A stretch of 64,000 bases of DNA. Origin: Effrenium voratum. Its lineage: Eukaryota > Sar > Dinophyceae > Suessiales > Symbiodiniaceae. Position numbers and translations under genes: made by a program. Shown piece after piece: positions 32,523 through 44,497 of the stretch (its first letter is position 1; every line of letters starts with the position of its first letter). A model generated the notes under the pieces. That model was given only the letters and a program-made list of their open reading frames with translations. It had not been told where the DNA came from and ran no database searches. The stretch spans positions 656,795 to 720,794 of the forward strand of contig CAUJNA010001857.1 in assembly GCA_963377175.1 (NCBI GenBank), written 5' to 3'.

Positions 32523-35223
32523 CACGCAGGGGCCTATGATGCGTGGCCAAGTTCAGATCTTGGTTTTGGGCACCGCTTAGGGCGAACCTGCAGGACGCGC
32601 CAAGCGCCAACGCTTTCAAATTGCCCAACGCCCCCAATGCTGCTGAGAGCATGCATGCAACTCCTGAAGCAACCATAGCAACCCGTGCCTCCAAAAAGGC
32701 TTAGCCCATAGCCCAGCTCTAGCGCTGCATTGCACGCGCTCGCTCAAGCAGCAACAAGCGGCTCAAATACACCAGTAGCCCGACAGAGGGTCACTCCTTT
32801 CCTCCGCCCAGCACTGGCCAGGTTGCGTTGCATGTGCTTATCAGCCGCCACCTGTGTGGCAGCTCGAGTGCGCACACCTACACCCAAGCAGAGGGCCTTT
32901 TTGCCGTGGACAGCCAGTAGGCAACTCGGCTCAACATCAGCTAGGTTGGGCCAACCTCTGACACAAGCTGAGAGTAGTTTTTGCCAAAGGCTCCGCGCCT
33001 AGCCCAGCGCTAGTTACGCTCTCCGACAAGCCGTGCTTTTCAAAGTGCTCAAGGCACGTGCCCGCCTGCATTCAACAGATCCCTGTTTGAGCCGTTGAGC
33101 GGCCCGGGCATTGAGCCTGAAGCCAAGGGAGTCCTATTCAACATGAAGTAGTCAGAGGAGTGGACCACTTTGCTGCAGGAGTTACCTTTATCTTTTGATT
33201 TGAGTGCGTTTCGTTGACCACGCGCGGCAAAAGAGCGAAGAGGTTTCTGCGCTCCAAAGGGTAGAGTTGATACCCCTCAACTTTTGGAGAAACGGTCATG
33301 CGCCTGGGCGCATCGAGGCTTGGCTGATTCCTTGGTCAGGGATGGAGCGGCTGGCCCGAAAAGCTGCAACGAGCACGTTCCGTTGCTTTTCGTGGCCTGG
33401 TGACATGCCATGATCCTCCGAAGCTGAGAGGCAGGGCTGGGCAACCCACCCCAGGTCCCTCTCAGGCGTCCCATTTGAGAGAAGCGAACTCCAACTTGGC
33501 AAGGCGCGTTCCAAGGCCAGTGCGCAAGAGCTCTCAGGTTGGGCCTTGGCCCTTAAGCACGGCAAAAACATCTGGCTTGCGCAAGGGGCCGCCTTTGTGA
33601 TTTTCTCATAGGTATCCTTGCATTGGGTGCACATGTCCCCCAAAATCGCGGCAGGCGCACCTTTTCCCAAATTCGAATCGGGCTGTATTGCGCCAAGGGA
33701 AGGGCAAATTGGAACCAAATCCCGGTCTAACTCGCAAGCCCGAACCATCCAGTCCCACGTGGCACATGGCAGAGCAGGCGCTGACTGGATATGATTGCAG
33801 AACCCCGGTGGTCGCAATGTTTTTAAAGAAGCCCTTGGGTCTTTTGAAAGCTTTTGGATGTTTGTTTGCACCTGCAAAAAGTTAGGTGTTTGGTTCTGGA
33901 AATGTTCCTTGCTCTCCACAACTCCCGTCCCATTTAGAATGGCGGAGGCAACTTGCAAAATGCGGTCCATCGAACCTTTGGTTCAACACGGCATCTTTTT
34001 TGCCAGGCCTTGTGCTGAAAAATGACGCCCCAAACGAATACAGCCCAAATGGTGCCCAAGACTGTGAGCCAAGCCCTGCATGTGGCTTGCCGCGGCCGAT
34101 GCAGTGAGATACAAGTCATATCCTCCGACTAACCACCAGGCCTGTGACCTATGATCCTTTGTGGCCGTGCCAGATGCCTCTTGATCCGGCCACTGCTGCC
34201 CTCCCCAGCCTGTGCCGAGCCGTCCCGCCTGAGCTGTGTGAAGGCTTGCCGGTGACCAGCGTCTTCTCAGTTGATTGTTTGAACTTGGAGTTTTCCAGGA
34301 AGATCATTTGAGTGGCGCATGCAAAGTGTGGGCTGGTTCGGGGCCACATGGGAATTAATTCTTGAGGTGCGAATGATTTTAGATGCAGCCTGCTTAGATT
34401 GCCTTGCTCTTCAGAGCGACGTTTAGTTTCGATGGCCTCTCCGCTCCTTTCGTGACTTGCCCAAGAGAACAGCTCGCCTTCACCGCCTGACCCTCCCGAA
34501 GGCCCTGTGTGCCCCTCTTTGGACGAGTCAAATGTGTTGACGACCAGTTGCCTAGCCAGAGTGGCACCGTGATGGTGATCGAAGCTGCAGCCTTGCTTGC
34601 TACTGCCCTATTCCTTTCAAAGCGCCAAGTGCAAACCCGCCTTCCCCTCCTACCAAGCCCCTAGCCATCTCTTTGCAAACAGGCGTCCGGCGCGTGTGAC
34701 GATGAGGTGCGTGACCGTCCGGACAAGCCAACGCAGCGCATCGGCGCTTTGACCGTTGCCTGTGGCCTGCGTGGCTGACACTGCGGAGGGCACCACCGAT
34801 CAGTGCCGGTCATAACTTAGAGGATAGAGATCTCTCTGGGTGTCACTGACCGCTCGCTTTCCATTGGCTTGAAGGTGTGATTTGCGGGAAATGGGGTTCA
34901 AAATGCCTCGGCCTCAATCACGAATTTGTTCAGCGCAGATGTTTGCGCGCAGTGGAAACCTGGGCCTTCAAATCAGTGACCTTAGCGCCGCCAGCCGTTC
35001 TAAGCACATTGAAATGCCGGAAATGTGCATTATGCCGCCTTAGCTTTGGCCCCAAAAGCGCAGCTTGCGTGGAACAGGCAAAATGGATCACGCCATGCAT
35101 TCAAGTTGCCTTGATAGTGCTCACACTTGCCTAGCCTTGACTAGGCACAGCTTGCCCCACCGCTCGTTTCCCTCAGTCAGATTCCCCCAAATTCGTTTGG
35201 TTTTTTGGTGGGATGGCTCGGCA
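32523..35223. other. Mostly no gene; one possible terminal exon
   Basis: A short patch at 33079-33151, behind TTCAACAG, reads SLFEPLSGPGIEPEAKG and ends in TAG. It could be an alternative last exon of the preceding gene. A string near 33222 (GCAAAAGAGCGAAGAGGTTT) resembles part of the last exon near 32483 (AACAGCGAAGAGGTGTTT), hinting at a partial duplication. Otherwise nothing is supported. Confidence 0.3.
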
Positions 35224-35673
35224 TTAAGTCCCGCCGGCCGCGGCCAATGAGTCGTCCGAAGTCGGGGCTAAGTCAGGTGCATCGCCTGATTTTCGGGCGC
35301 CGCGAGTGTCGTGAGACTTGAGGCGACAGAACTGAAGCGTCTGTGAATTGTCTGAAGGTCTGACTTGACCAGACTTATTTGGCGTGTGCGTTTCTCTCCA
35401 AACTATCCAACTTGGTGTGGCTGGCATGTCCCTCCACAAGCCGAAAGAGGCTTGCCAACGGTGCTCCCACCCCAAGTGAGCGGCTGCTTGCACACGAACC
35501 GCTTGCCTTCCGGTCTGGCCGGGTTGGCATTGAGCATCCGAAGGCTCGGATGCCGAATCGCCAAATTCCGACGTTTCAGACTCAGACCCGCACAGAGCAC
35601 GAGAGTGAGATTGAAAAAGACGGGTTACGTGAGGGGTAAAGCTGCAAGTTGACAATACAAAGTGCAAATGCAT
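35224..35673 (-). CDS. Candidate coding stretch, acidic Ser-rich, unknown
   Basis: A 149-codon minus frame contains CGSESETSEFGDSASEPSDA near 35580 and ends with APTSDDSLAAAGGT at 35224. The acidic-serine composition and the GC-rich tail look protein-like, but two plus frames are also open across 35365-35650. No domain is visible. Treat it as a low-confidence candidate. Confidence 0.2.
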   Translation of the reverse strand: MHLHFVLSTCSFTPHVTRLFQSHSRALCGSESETSEFGDSASEPSDAQCQPGQTGRQAVRVQAAAHLGWEHRWQASFGLWRDMPATPSWIVWRETHTPNKSGQVRPSDNSQTLQFCRLKSHDTRGARKSGDAPDLAPTSDDSLAAAGGT

Positions 35674-36092
35674 TGGCCAGATCGAATACCCAAGGGCCTT
35701 GACATGGAGCCAAGCACCTTAGCACGGGCAGTTTGCAAGGCTCAGGCTTTGTGCAGCCCTTTTTAGGTTTAGGCGAATGAGGGCAGGCAGCCTCCTATGA
35801 CTCCGCACCCGTGATTTGGGCGCGTGAATCATGGAGTTTGACTCAGGGCAGGCAGACGCTTGAACATTTATTGCAGCCCCTCAGGCTGTCATTGCATGAA
35901 CCCTCGCCACGAGCCTCGCCACCTCCCCAGCTGGCTGGGATAATTCGATTGGCATATTGGCAAGTTTCCCGCTGCGAGTAAGCAACAGTTGACACCTTAA
36001 TTCTGGAATTGCGTCACGCTAGCAAGCGAGCAGCTAGCGTGGCGTGTAAGCTGAGGGCCCTGCAATGAGGCCTATTCTCCAAGTTTGAAACC

Positions 36093-36618
36093 CTAAAGAA
36101 GAAGCTGGCCCTTGTGCTGAAGAAAGAGTTGGCCGGGTCCTTTTAGAGTTAGGATCTTGCACCCGACAAGCCAACTCAACGTTCCTGGGCACCAGACTTC
36201 AACGACGGTCACTTTGCCGTCCTTTCCTCTCATCCTTTCCGCGGGCTCGATGTAGGTCGGTGGCCGCTCGACTCGCACGCTCTCGTTCCGCAAGCGCTCG
36301 CTTGGAGCAAGTCTTCGCGGGGCTCTTCGCGGACCACCTGCTGCAATGAGACTCGCCAGGATCTGCCAGTCGTCGTCGGAGGCCTGGGACGCCTTGGGAA
36401 AGTTGACTCGAAGACATAGCCGAAACCCGTGAGCTCCGCGATTGCGCGGCTGGGGCACCGGGCGCGGACGGCGGTTCGAAGGTGAGCCCGAAATCCGTGC
36501 TGAGACGCTCAATAATGGCGGCGTCCAAAGGCTGAGGGTTCAGGTGGGGACGAGTGGATGCGCTTTGATTCGATGCGCCTAGGCTGGGAATCCCGCCGCA
36601 AAGTCGCGCTTGGAACAT
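36093..36618 (-). pseudogene. Minus-strand coding block with a frame change, unknown
   Basis: Two overlapping minus frames look coding in different halves. The first (from 36618) has HLNPQPLDAAIIERLSTDFG. The second (from 36512) has NFPKASQASDDDWQILASLI and later RPPTYIEPAERMRGKDGKVT, both GC3-rich. The change of frame near 36420-36440 has no room for an intron, so a frameshift is likelier. It is the best minus-strand coding signal in the genic part of the window. I do not recognise the protein. Confidence 0.3.
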
Positions 36619-37671
36619 ATATGCACCTCAAAACCGGATGAATTCCAGGTCCTGACGAGCTTGAGCTTGCCATACCGACTGCGGCCCCTTCGGCATGTCT
36701 ATGTTTGATCAAGAATAAACTTTGGTCGAGCCGTGCTGGCACCCGAAAAAAGACGACTTTGCCTTCGAAGGGGGTCATTGGACAGAGTTACCTTTGAATC
36801 CGCCTAGATTCCCTGCAGTGAGCCTTCGCACCTCGAATTTGCACCTAAGCTGCGTGCAATCTTCTCCTTGAGGATTTTTGCCTTGATGCTGATCTGCTCA
36901 GGCGTGGCCGTGTGCTTTGAGTTGCCGGTTTGACCAAATCTGCCCAGACACCCTCCCTGCAATACTAGAAGCGGCCACATGGCTGGACGGCCTTCCGGCC
37001 ATGTAACGGGCTCAAACCACACTTGAGCGGAGAAAGCTTTCAGCTCCCAAAATGTGGGGCTTGGACCCCTGCGCGCCTTCTCTCACAAAGCCGACTGTCG
37101 TAGTAAGTCCATTTGTGGCAGGGCCCGCAATCGGAGTTCAAGTGACGCCGTTCGCCGAGCTCCCAGTTATTTTGCGACTGCGCTTCGCAGGTTTGGGATC
37201 CAGCCTTGCTTTTTAAAGAGAAGTCGAGAAGCATGGGAAGCATTGGAGCCATGAAATCTTAAGACCCAAAGACCTGAGGCACTTAACTTGAGAGCGCAGC
37301 CCTGGCACAGCGCCATGTGAGAAGAGGAGCCAGGTCGGTCTGACCAGGTGACAGGCAATAGGAGTTCAACATCGCAACGCGGTTGCGCGCCTGCCAAAAT
37401 GGGACGCTTGACGGAGACGTAAAGATGAGTGACCTGAGACACGGTCTGAGACACAGTCTTGTGCAATGATTCGAAACTTTGGAGAACCCACTCCACCAGC
37501 AGTTTATCTTGGCCGTTCTTTTGGGCAACCTGGGAATGTGCAGGTGAACTGTTCGTTTTCAATCACGTCAAAGGTGATCCGCTTGTTGCAGAGGGGCCTG
37601 AACCAGCAACACCCAAGTGATTGTGTTGTGCCATCCATGGCAAGGGTCTCTGAAGTTCCGTGAACTGGCAG

Positions 37672-37869
37672 CCTTTTGGGGCAGCCGGCTTCATCGTGTA
37701 CAAGCGCCTGGTGGACGAATCCCACGTCCCCCCAGCTTTTCTGATGGAACTGGGGGATATGTTGCCTGATGCTTGGAAACAGCAGAACAGCACAGGTTCC
37801 AAGGAGCGGCCAAAACCCAAGAGTTTAAAGCATTTCCAGCCCCCGTATTTCCTAAGGTTGCCCTATTGA
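37672..37869 (+). CDS. Candidate exon, unknown
   Basis: Behind GGCAG (37669-37673) the frame reads PFGAAGFIVYKRLVDESHVP and AFLMELGDMLPDAWKQQ, with moderate GC3 bias, to a stop at 37867. A GA donor after GGTTCCAAG (near 37803) is possible. No family is recognised. Confidence 0.25.
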   Translation, partial: PFGAAGFIVYKRLVDESHVPPAFLMELGDMLPDAWKQQNSTGSKERPKPKSLKHFQPPYFLRLPY

Positions 37870-38455
37870 GTCCTGCAAGGCACTTGAAGCCAGATACAAC
37901 CATGGCACTTGTCGAATGCGAAGCCTCATAGTTTTTGCCGAGCACCCAAGTCATTGGTTCGGCGCGCGCAAGCTGTAGCTAGCGAAGCGCGATCGGGGTG
38001 AAGCTCAGGCAATTCAGAAGATCCCAGTCGTGCCGGGAGGTTCCCATTTTAGGGGCGCCATTGGATACAGGAATCAGGCTGAAGCAGTGCAATTCCTGCC
38101 TGCACTGGGCTTTCGGGCCCAGGGCAGCAGCCGTTTTGCCTGCGCCCACGCAAAGAAAACGCAACTACACAACGCAACTAACTGCAGTGGGCCTAAGAGC
38201 GGGAAGCTCGTGCGGCAACGCTTCATGAAAATCCTAGGTGCGGCATCCTGTTCCAGCAGAGTGCGAGAAATGACGCTTCAGCAGCAGAAGAAAGCCCAAG
38301 CTGTGAAGAACATGTTCAGATCACGTGGGCATGCACGCTTGAGCAGGCTCCCATATCATCGACAGCTCTGAAAGCCGAAGACTGGGGAAGCCAAAAGCTT
38401 CAGCCAATAGGCAGTTGAGGCTGGTTCCAGCCCATACAGTTCAGGCATTAACTTT

Positions 38456-38797
38456 TTGCCGGAGCTTGGCGCGCAGGGCGTTGCTTCAGAACATCTTTTG
38501 GCACAGTACCCTGGCTCATTCCATGTGTTCCGGGCACTCACTTGTCGCCCGGGAGCTTCCAAAAGCGCCTGGCTTTTGCTGCGCAAGGTGGGTGACGAGG
38601 TCTGGCGCATTCTCGCCACCCGGCCGGGTACAGGGTCTGAAACCGCGCAATGCCCGGGGCTTTCTCAGGCGGCAGACGGACCTGCGACAGAGAGGGAAGA
38701 ACTGGAATCGAAGGTGGGGCTTTCGCAAGACCTCCCCGTCGGGTTGTGGTTGAACTCTGGCCGTGGCAAACTAGCATGCGCTGCTGTCCGTCCATGA
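38456..38797 (+). CDS. Candidate coding fragment, 113 codons, unknown
   Basis: An unbroken plus frame with steady GC3 bias contains SEHLLAQYPGSFHVFRALTC, SAWLLLRKVGDEVWRILATR and ATEREELESKVGLSQDLPVG. There is no clear ATG and no known domain. A GTGGGT donor after CTGCGCAAG (38588) is possible, which would shorten it. Antisense frames are open as well but less protein-like. Confidence 0.3.
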   Translation: MPELGAQGVASEHLLAQYPGSFHVFRALTCRPGASKSAWLLLRKVGDEVWRILATRPGTGSETAQCPGLSQAADGPATEREELESKVGLSQDLPVGLWLNSGRGKLACAAVRP

Positions 38798-39022
38798 AAT
38801 GGGGAGGGGGGTTCTGAATTCATGGACCACGAAAAGCCGAAGCATGGCCCATGGCCCAAGATACGTGCCATAGCCGAGGCATCCCCAGGGAGGGAAGCCT
38901 GCTTGATGGATGTGACAATCGCAGCAAGCGCTCGGCACAAGCCAGCTTACCTCAGTCGGCCTTGCCTTGAGGTCGTGCCCCCCCCGCCCCCCCCCCTCCC
39001 CCGGCCTGCGAAGCCCAGCTGT

Positions 39023-39105
39023 TGAAGTTTGTCCCTTGAAGCTTTTCACTTGAAGTTTGTCCCTGGAAATTGCTGCTGAAGTTTGCCACTGGAAGTTGAT
39101 CCCTC
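39023..39105 (+). repeat. Short tandem repeat (TTGAAGTTTGTCCCT)
   Basis: Four diverged copies of a ~20-bp unit: TTGAAGTTTGTCCCT, TTGAAGCTTTTCAC, TTGAAGTTTGTCCCT and CTGAAGTTTGCCACT. Confidence 0.7.
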
Positions 39106-40079
39106 CGCTTCTGCCACATGAAATCGCCTGCGCAATTTGCAGCAGCCGGCTGAAGGGCCAGTTTAATGCCTTTAGCGCAAAAGCCTCGGCGCGCCCTTCA
39201 CTTGCGAGGCTTCACAAGACCAGGTGGTGCAGCATCAGGAGAAAGGTCAAACTGGACCGTTTGAGGTGGCCATCCGTAAGACCCTTTGGGCTTGCCACAA
39301 AGTACTCTCTATCCTTTGCCTTGGTTTCCAAAACAAGAGGGATGGATTCGGATCACACAAAATTCAGCCAGTTGGCCAAAGTTTGCGGTTTCTCATCCTG
39401 ATGTTGCCAGCGCGCCCATGGGAGCCATTGAAATTTCCAGAGACGTGATGGACGTGGCCCTGCTGCCTCCCCATTCCACTTCAAACCCACCTATGGCCTC
39501 TAAGACTTCAGCTTGCAAGCCAACAAGTTGCCCACGAGCCGCTGGTGCCCAAGGAATTCGTAAAGGCTGCGCCAAAAAGTTGGGATGGCGTTCCATGGCT
39601 TGAAATTCAACCCAAGGCCAAAGTCAGTCACTCCCGCGACCGCAGCCGTTGACACCAGGCAAAGCTCACTGCGAGTCACGAACGCTTGGCAGAGAATCGG
39701 AAAGGGGCTTGAGGGCTGAAAGGTACAAGGCGCGGCCTTGAGGGCCCATCATTCCGCCACAAGCACCTTTGAAAAGCCGTCGGCAAGAATGCTAAGCAAA
39801 AGGCCAACAAGACATTGATGTGCATGTGAGGTCCTATTTTCAACGTCTGCGCCACAGGGTTTCGGCCATTTCGACTGCGTCCGAGACGTGAGGTGCCGGA
39901 CTCCGTTGATTTTGGCTCCCGCTTCGGGAAAACTGCAGGTTGCATTCCGGAAAGCCGGCCCCGCAGCTGAAGTAACGGACTTGGCCGTCGTGCTTGTCCT
40001 TGTCCAATGGGCGCTGGGGAACATCGAGGTACCGTTTGAAGCCACAATCAGATGAGCTTCACATCCAGGCGGTGTCCCC

Positions 40080-40296
40080 ATTTGACGTGACACCCTTCCG
40101 CAGCTCTTCTGACATGCAAGCCTGGCAGCCCCGAGCCAAAGCAAAAGCATGCCTAGCGGCCCCGTGGGAGTGCATTTCAAGCGCTGACTTCGCTGCGCTT
40201 CCCACATCTCTTGAAACAGGAAGCTTGTCTAACTTCGCCCACATGCCCCCGCGAGCCGTGCGTCACCTCGTGAGAGCGCTGCTGGCTTTAAAGTGA
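40080..40296 (+). CDS. Candidate C-terminal exon, unknown
   Basis: The plus frame reads ACLAAPWECISSADFAALPT, then LSNFAHMPPRAVRHLVRALL and ends LALK-stop at 40296. GC3 is raised and the peptide is helical, somewhat like the exons near 29.8 and 32.4 kb. A 61-codon minus frame (40059-40244) is also fairly protein-like, so the strand is not certain. Confidence 0.25.
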
Positions 40297-40699
40297 AGCC
40301 AGCACACTTGATACAGCCAGCTTTGCACAAATCCCACCAGCCACGGACCAAAAAAGGCCCGCATATTATTTGTGCGCCCGCATTTAAGAAACCTAGCATG
40401 AATGTGGACAGTCAAAAGCAGGAGGTGTTTTGTTTGAACCGGCTTTGCGGAATGACAAAGAGCGCCATGGTACAAGCCCCAGTTCCCCTGTGTTAGTCAG
40501 GGCTCCTCTTTTTTTGTTTTGAGTCATCATTTTTCGAGCCAGACAGGGCAAAGGGAAGCCGCTCATGTATTCGATGACTTGTCAAGGGCCTGGGAGAACC
40601 CCGGTTCAAGGTACTTTCCTTCAGTGTTGGGGGCTCTTGGAAATGGGAGTGTGCTTGGGGCTTGGGCTCCAATTTGCACCCGCAGCATTTGCGGCTACC

Positions 40700-40830
40700 A
40701 TGGCCTTGACTCCGGCTTCCTTTGCGCCGCCGGCAATCTCGGCGCCAATCCCGGCGCCGATCTCGCCGCCAATCCCCGCGCGAGCGGCCAAGGCGATCTC
40801 GACGCCGGCGGCAGTATGTGGAAGCTCAGC
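40700..40830. other. GC-rich low-complexity patch with coding-like frames on both strands
   Basis: A 12-bp motif (CCGGCGCCGATCT and variants) repeats. The plus frames give an Arg/Ser-rich or Gly/Asn-rich peptide. The minus frame gives AGIGGEIGAGIGAEIAGGAK. One of these may be an exon, but sequence alone does not decide. Confidence 0.3.
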
Positions 40831-41736
40831 GGTACGTGGGAGGTATGGGTGGGCACTTTGGGTCTGGCTGCAAAGTTGGCTCTAAGTGTCCATGGTATGT
40901 CGGGCCGAAGTTGTTGAACCGAGACACTTGATGTTTGGGGAAGGCCAAACTTAGTCTGGTGGTAATGAAAAGTTCAGAAGTTGTTTGGCCGACCCACTGA
41001 GGTGGGCAAAGTGGCAACAAATGGAATGTTGAATCATACAACATGCATTGCGTTTAGACCATGTGTCTAAACGAGGCGTTGGCCCAACTGGGTGAAGCTT
41101 GCCCAGGCCCGATTGTGCCATCTTTTTGCATGCTTGAAGTTCACTAAGTGCGGGCCAAGTCTAAACTTTAAACATGCAATAGGTGCGGTAGCGGCAGGCA
41201 AGCCAGCAGAACATGACTAAGGCAGTGTCATTGGTTTCTTGTTCCGTTTTGTTCTCTCTTGACCCTTGTTATTCCGTTTGCTTGCAGGTGTTCTCCCTTG
41301 TGTTTTCCTTACGGGGTGAGGTCTAGATTTTCTGAAAATGACACGTGTCACTTGAAAGTAACATCTTAGTTTGTGAACGTCCAAGAATTTCATGACAACT
41401 TTCAGGGGGATCCTTTCCTCCAAAAGTCTGAAGGAATACAGGCCACCCTCCGCAAGTTTGTTTTTCACTGGGGGAGTCCGGGCAGAGGGATAGGCGGATC
41501 TCGTGTCCCCCAAGGTGTTTAAACATTTGTTGTGGTGGTCCATCGTCATCCTTCTGGCTCCCCGAGAATGATAGCTAGAGCATGGTGGTTTTAGCATGTG
41601 GGCGTCTCTCAAAACAGTGGTTTCCTGTGTCCTCAAATTGGTTTCCTCTTGGCTTCCCTGCCAAACCACGCGAAAAAGGCGCCATTTTGAGAAGTCCTTA
41701 GTTCGCCCCCACCGGAAAGGCTCTCTGACTCTTCAG

Positions 41737-41807
41737 ATATCCGCCCAGGCACTCTCGCGGCTTTTGCCGGCGGGCGAAGCGTGCGAAGTCGGGACCGGAG
41801 TCTCAAG
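41737..41807 (+). CDS. Candidate upstream exon of the S33-type hydrolase
   Basis: A 71-bp patch between a pyrimidine-rich acceptor (CTCTCTGACTCTTCAG) and a GT donor (CTCAAG/GTGAAG). In the frame TLAAFAGGRSVRSRDRSLK it ends in phase 0 and would join the first firm hydrolase exon at 44255 in frame. The alternative frame (ISAQALSRLLPAGEACEVG) ends in phase 2 and would not. It shows no conserved hydrolase residue, so membership is only inferred from phase and position. Confidence 0.3.
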
Positions 41808-44254
41808 GTGAAGGCAATGCAGGCGCGGCCCTTTCATAGGAACGAGCCTGATCTTAGTCATGACCCCAAAAGGTTAACCTGTTATTTCCTTTGGGCCACT
41901 GATGGATGTCACACGCGTCCGTTTTGGCCCATAGCAAAATCCCAATGTGATTTGCGGGTTGTCCAGATCTTGTTATTTGCTCCATCCTCCCCAGGCTAAT
42001 TGGTCTTGTGTGCAAAAAAGCGTAGATACGCGAACACACATTCAACCACCCTGGAAACTCACTTCCCATAGTGTCCTCGCTTCAGACCTGTTGGGAAGAT
42101 CGTCCAAGAGAGGCACAACAAGTTGTTTCCATGGCTCTTGGTTACATTGTTTTTGTTTTTGTGCAAACCACTCCGCGGCAAGTAGGAACCAACCGAAAGA
42201 TGAATTTCCTTCAAACCTGCAAGTGGAGCTTAGACTTTGGTGCAAAATGGGCTTGTTCAGGTGGGCGGTGTTTTGTTTGGTTTCTCCTTTGAAGCCACCA
42301 AATTGATTTCTTTCGTGGAACTCAGGGGAGAGAAAGTCGGGTGCCAGGAGCCCATGGACATCATGTACGACACCATGGACGTGTGCCATGGCCAGATCAA
42401 CCAGCCCCCCCTGTTGTTCAAGGCACCGATAAGCTTGACTAAACGTTGGCAGGGGTTGGTGGGTCAGCTAACATCTCTGTTTACTTGCCACCGCACCACG
42501 CCCCACTTTTGCAGTGCTAATGGTTCTTCTGGAACTGGGGCCTCCAAATTCCTTGACGATTCCCGCCTACTTGTCAGCATTCAGCAGGGTTCAAACAAGA
42601 GACAATCTGGACGCTGGCAAGCATCCAATCGCAGCCTGATGAGGCCGTATTTTGAACATGTCCGGTGCTCAAGGCAAAAACATTAACTTCCAGCATGCAT
42701 GATTGAAGGCGGGTGCCAGGGTCTCAAAATCCCCCCCCCCCGGATTGTGTTTAAAGGAGGGCCAAGAGGGAAACCAACCGTTATCTAGGAAGCACTGGGT
42801 TGAACATGCGGTCCATATTGCTTCTTCTTGGAAACCAGCAATGCCAACTTTTATTCGCAGGGGCCATCCAGCTTTTGTGATGTAAGTAGGTGCCCAACAG
42901 GCCACACTTCGACCCCGGTTTCGTTGTTTGGGTTGCACCGGGTCTAGCAACCAAGGCCAGCAACCCAATGTGAAGAACGGTAAAACTGCTTGGTGTCCTT
43001 AGCCAACTGAAAGGCTGGACTCTAAGGCCCCTGGGCCAAGCGGTCGTGAAGCTGAAGCGGTTCATGGCACCTCAAGCTGAGGGAGTGGGGGAGTTGGGTG
43101 CTCAGGGGATATGTCCCGTTTTCCCGGTGTGGTTCGTATGTGTAGCTTTGTTGGTGCTTACATGTCCTGTTTGGGGGGAGCCTCGGGCGGGTAAGGAATG
43201 TGAGCATGTAGTTTGTTGGGCTATTCTACAACGAGTCCGGTTAGAGGGGTAATGTTTCAGTACGAGAACAACTGTTGTTCCCAACCGCAAGCGGGGGGAT
43301 TGTGTCTTCACTTTTCCAGGCCTATTTAGCACACCATGGAGCAACCATCACTTTGGTTTGTTCTGTGCCCGCCTAAAATCCCAAGTTGGTGTCGAATTGT
43401 GTGACCTCAGCCCCGGCAAGCCCTTCTTGAAGCTGCTGAATAGCTAGAATGCAACCACCAACCAAGGTCCAACGATTGAAACTTCATGGCCATCGGAGTT
43501 CCCCAGGAAACTGATTCAGGGGGATGGATACCGATTGAAAAAAGAAATCTCCGATTCGGTAAAAAGAGCTCGTCCATGATCATCGCTTGAACATTTGTTG
43601 GAATTGGAGTATGTGGCGCAGATCTATCAAAAGGGTTGCTTCTTGGCGTGGCCTTGAGCCTTTCAAGCTCTTGGGAGTACCATCCCCAACACAAATACAA
43701 GTTACTAAGTATGCAACCTTTAAAAGAGAGCCCTGATAGTCCGCCCACTGGCGCTCTGGTGTCAAGTGTCGCTTCCGTTTACTCCTGCGATGGTCTTGCC
43801 GAAGCCTCCAAGGGGGTTCCCGGCCCACGGGCAAAAGGACACACTTCCAAAATGAGGGCTAAGGGGAGGATTGGTTGAGCGCTGGAAGCCGGTCAAGCCA
43901 AGCTCGTCCGGCTGGTTTGTTGGATCAGGAGAGCCAAATCAGACCCAACAAAGGTTGAACCCGGACCATCAGAAGTTTGCATCCGGGGCTTTCTGGGGGC
44001 TTCGGCTTCCCTAATTATAATTTTGATCTAGAGCACGTTTGGATGTTGATCCTTCCAAGCTCTGTGTTGTTGTTTGGGGATGACCTTGCTGGCTCCCAGG
44101 AAATGAGGGAATCACCATGAACCTTCCCCTTGTAATTTTAGTTTCCCATAGAATTCGCTTGCGGTTCATTCCCAACACAAAACGCCCTTGCCAGACTTAT
44201 CTCATCTCACTTTAATTGCCCGACTTAGTCCGGCCGTGAGTCTGGCCACCCGAG

Positions 44255-44466
44255 GACAAGGAGGGCCTCATGCGCTCCGTGCAGCGAAGCCTCCGCGCCC
44301 CGCCGCCGGTGCTGATCTTGCACGACGGGCCGGGCCTGCCCTCCAGGCCTACGGGATCTCCGTGCCTGAGTTGTCGCTTGAGTTGGGGGTGGCATGCACA
44401 TGGGTACCCATGAGTTATGGCTGCACTACCGATATGTGTGTGCTTCTATTTGTTAACGTTGGTCTG

Positions 44467-44497
<31 letters not shown>

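Noticed and set aside
31798..32694. 298-codon minus-strand frame
   Set aside because: It is antisense to a plus exon with stronger codon bias, matching splice phase and a stop. Low-stop antisense frames are common opposite GC3-rich exons.
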